Source of the DNA: CAZCWX01 sp964502465
GTDB taxonomy: Bacteria > Desulfobacterota > Binatia > Bin18
Assembly: GCA_964502465.1 (NCBI GenBank)
Contig: CAZCWX010000593.1
Location: 1-5,934, forward strand
DNA: 5,934 nt
Reading direction: 5' to 3'
In this document: one piece after another, positions 5,630 to 5,934 of the stretch
How positions within the stretch are numbered: the stretch's first letter is position 1
How the letters are laid out: the number at the start of each line of letters is the position of its first letter
The notes under the pieces: generated by a model
The model's input: the letters and a program-made list of their open reading frames with translations, nothing else
What the model was told of the DNA's origin: nothing
The model's database searches: none
Translations under genes and position numbers: made by a program

Positions 5630-5934
5630 TTACCTTTGCTGTGCGGACTGTCGCCTCTCACGGTATGATGCTAGCCAAGCCACGACATCGGAGATGTCTT
5701 GTGGACTCATAGACCGAGTAGGAATATTTGTACGCCAGTCCGGTTTGCCTAAATCGGCTCGTCCAGCGATGACCGTTGTGCGCAGGGTTTGATCGCTGAC
5801 CAGGGCAAGGTAGGCTGGGGCAATAATCGACCCGCCTTGAGGTCCTCCGGTGCCATCCGCCCCATGGCACTGTGCACAGTAGGTGGTATACACCCCTGCG
5901 CCGTTTTGCACGTGTCCGGGACCTGAACCGGCAG
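5630..5934 (-). CDS. c-type cytochrome, C-terminal part (5' end beyond the window)
   Basis: The visible part is a class I cytochrome c domain: a heme-binding CAQCHG (Cys, Cys and His encoded around 5878-5864), a Gly-rich stretch GADGTGGPQGG, and SMSPQDISDVVAWLASYRE near the end, where the Met is the probable axial ligand. It would carry electrons from the Rieske centre on the periplasmic side. The frame remains open to the right edge (…GSGPGHVQNGAGVY), so the start lies outside. A GTG at 5911 falls in what looks like a linker before the domain and is unlikely to be the true start. In related c/Rieske/b clusters this protein often has an anchor or a second heme domain upstream, which cannot be checked here. 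It ends with TAA at 5632-5630, 25 nt before the Rieske start, consistent with one transcript. Confidence 0.9.
   Translation of the reverse strand, partial: AGSGPGHVQNGAGVYTTYCAQCHGADGTGGPQGGSIIAPAYLALVSDQTLRTTVIAGRADLGKPDWRTNIPTRSMSPQDISDVVAWLASYRERRQSAQQR

Overview
The window carries six genes, all on the minus strand and closely spaced. Reading in the direction of transcription (right to left) they are: the C-terminal part of a c-type cytochrome (cut by the right edge), a Rieske iron-sulfur protein, a cytochrome b with a cytochrome c domain fused to its C-terminus, a CtaG-type copper/oxidase assembly membrane protein with an unusual C-terminal extension, a periplasmic adaptor lipoprotein of an RND efflux pump, and the first ~150 codons of the matching RND inner-membrane permease (reaching the left edge). 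The long plus-strand open frames lie antisense to these genes and look like shadows. No stretch above 300 bases lacks a gene.

The first three genes form a quinol:cytochrome c oxidoreductase (bc-type complex III) with a c / Rieske / b-c layout. Quinol would be oxidised at cytochrome b, with electrons passing through the Rieske cluster to the c hemes. The CtaG-like protein downstream fits assembly of a copper-containing terminal oxidase, although no oxidase subunit is visible. The adaptor and permease belong to a tripartite drug/solvent exporter; their outer-membrane partner is not in the window.

The organism is a Gram-negative aerobic bacterium with fairly high GC. The c/Rieske/b-c layout and the dispersed 'GTCATTGCGAG' palindrome are compatible with lineages such as Nitrospirota, Acidobacteriota or NC10. 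This is an impression from remembered family features, not a demonstrated assignment.

Two structures are not explained by ordinary genes. (1) At the left edge the permease frame stops resembling an RND protein near residue 150 and continues, in frame and without a stop, into sequence that reads like the interior of a D-Ala-D-Ala-ligase-type ATP-grasp protein. This is a chimeric junction, most likely an assembly misjoin, less likely real recombination. (2) A ~130-bp imperfect palindrome (4941-5070) sits exactly between the Rieske stop codon and the cytochrome b gene and looks like a MITE-type element inserted inside the respiratory operon. I saw no evidence of a wholly new biological system; the most unusual proteins are the CtaG fusion and the cytochrome b-c fusion with a changed quinol-site motif.
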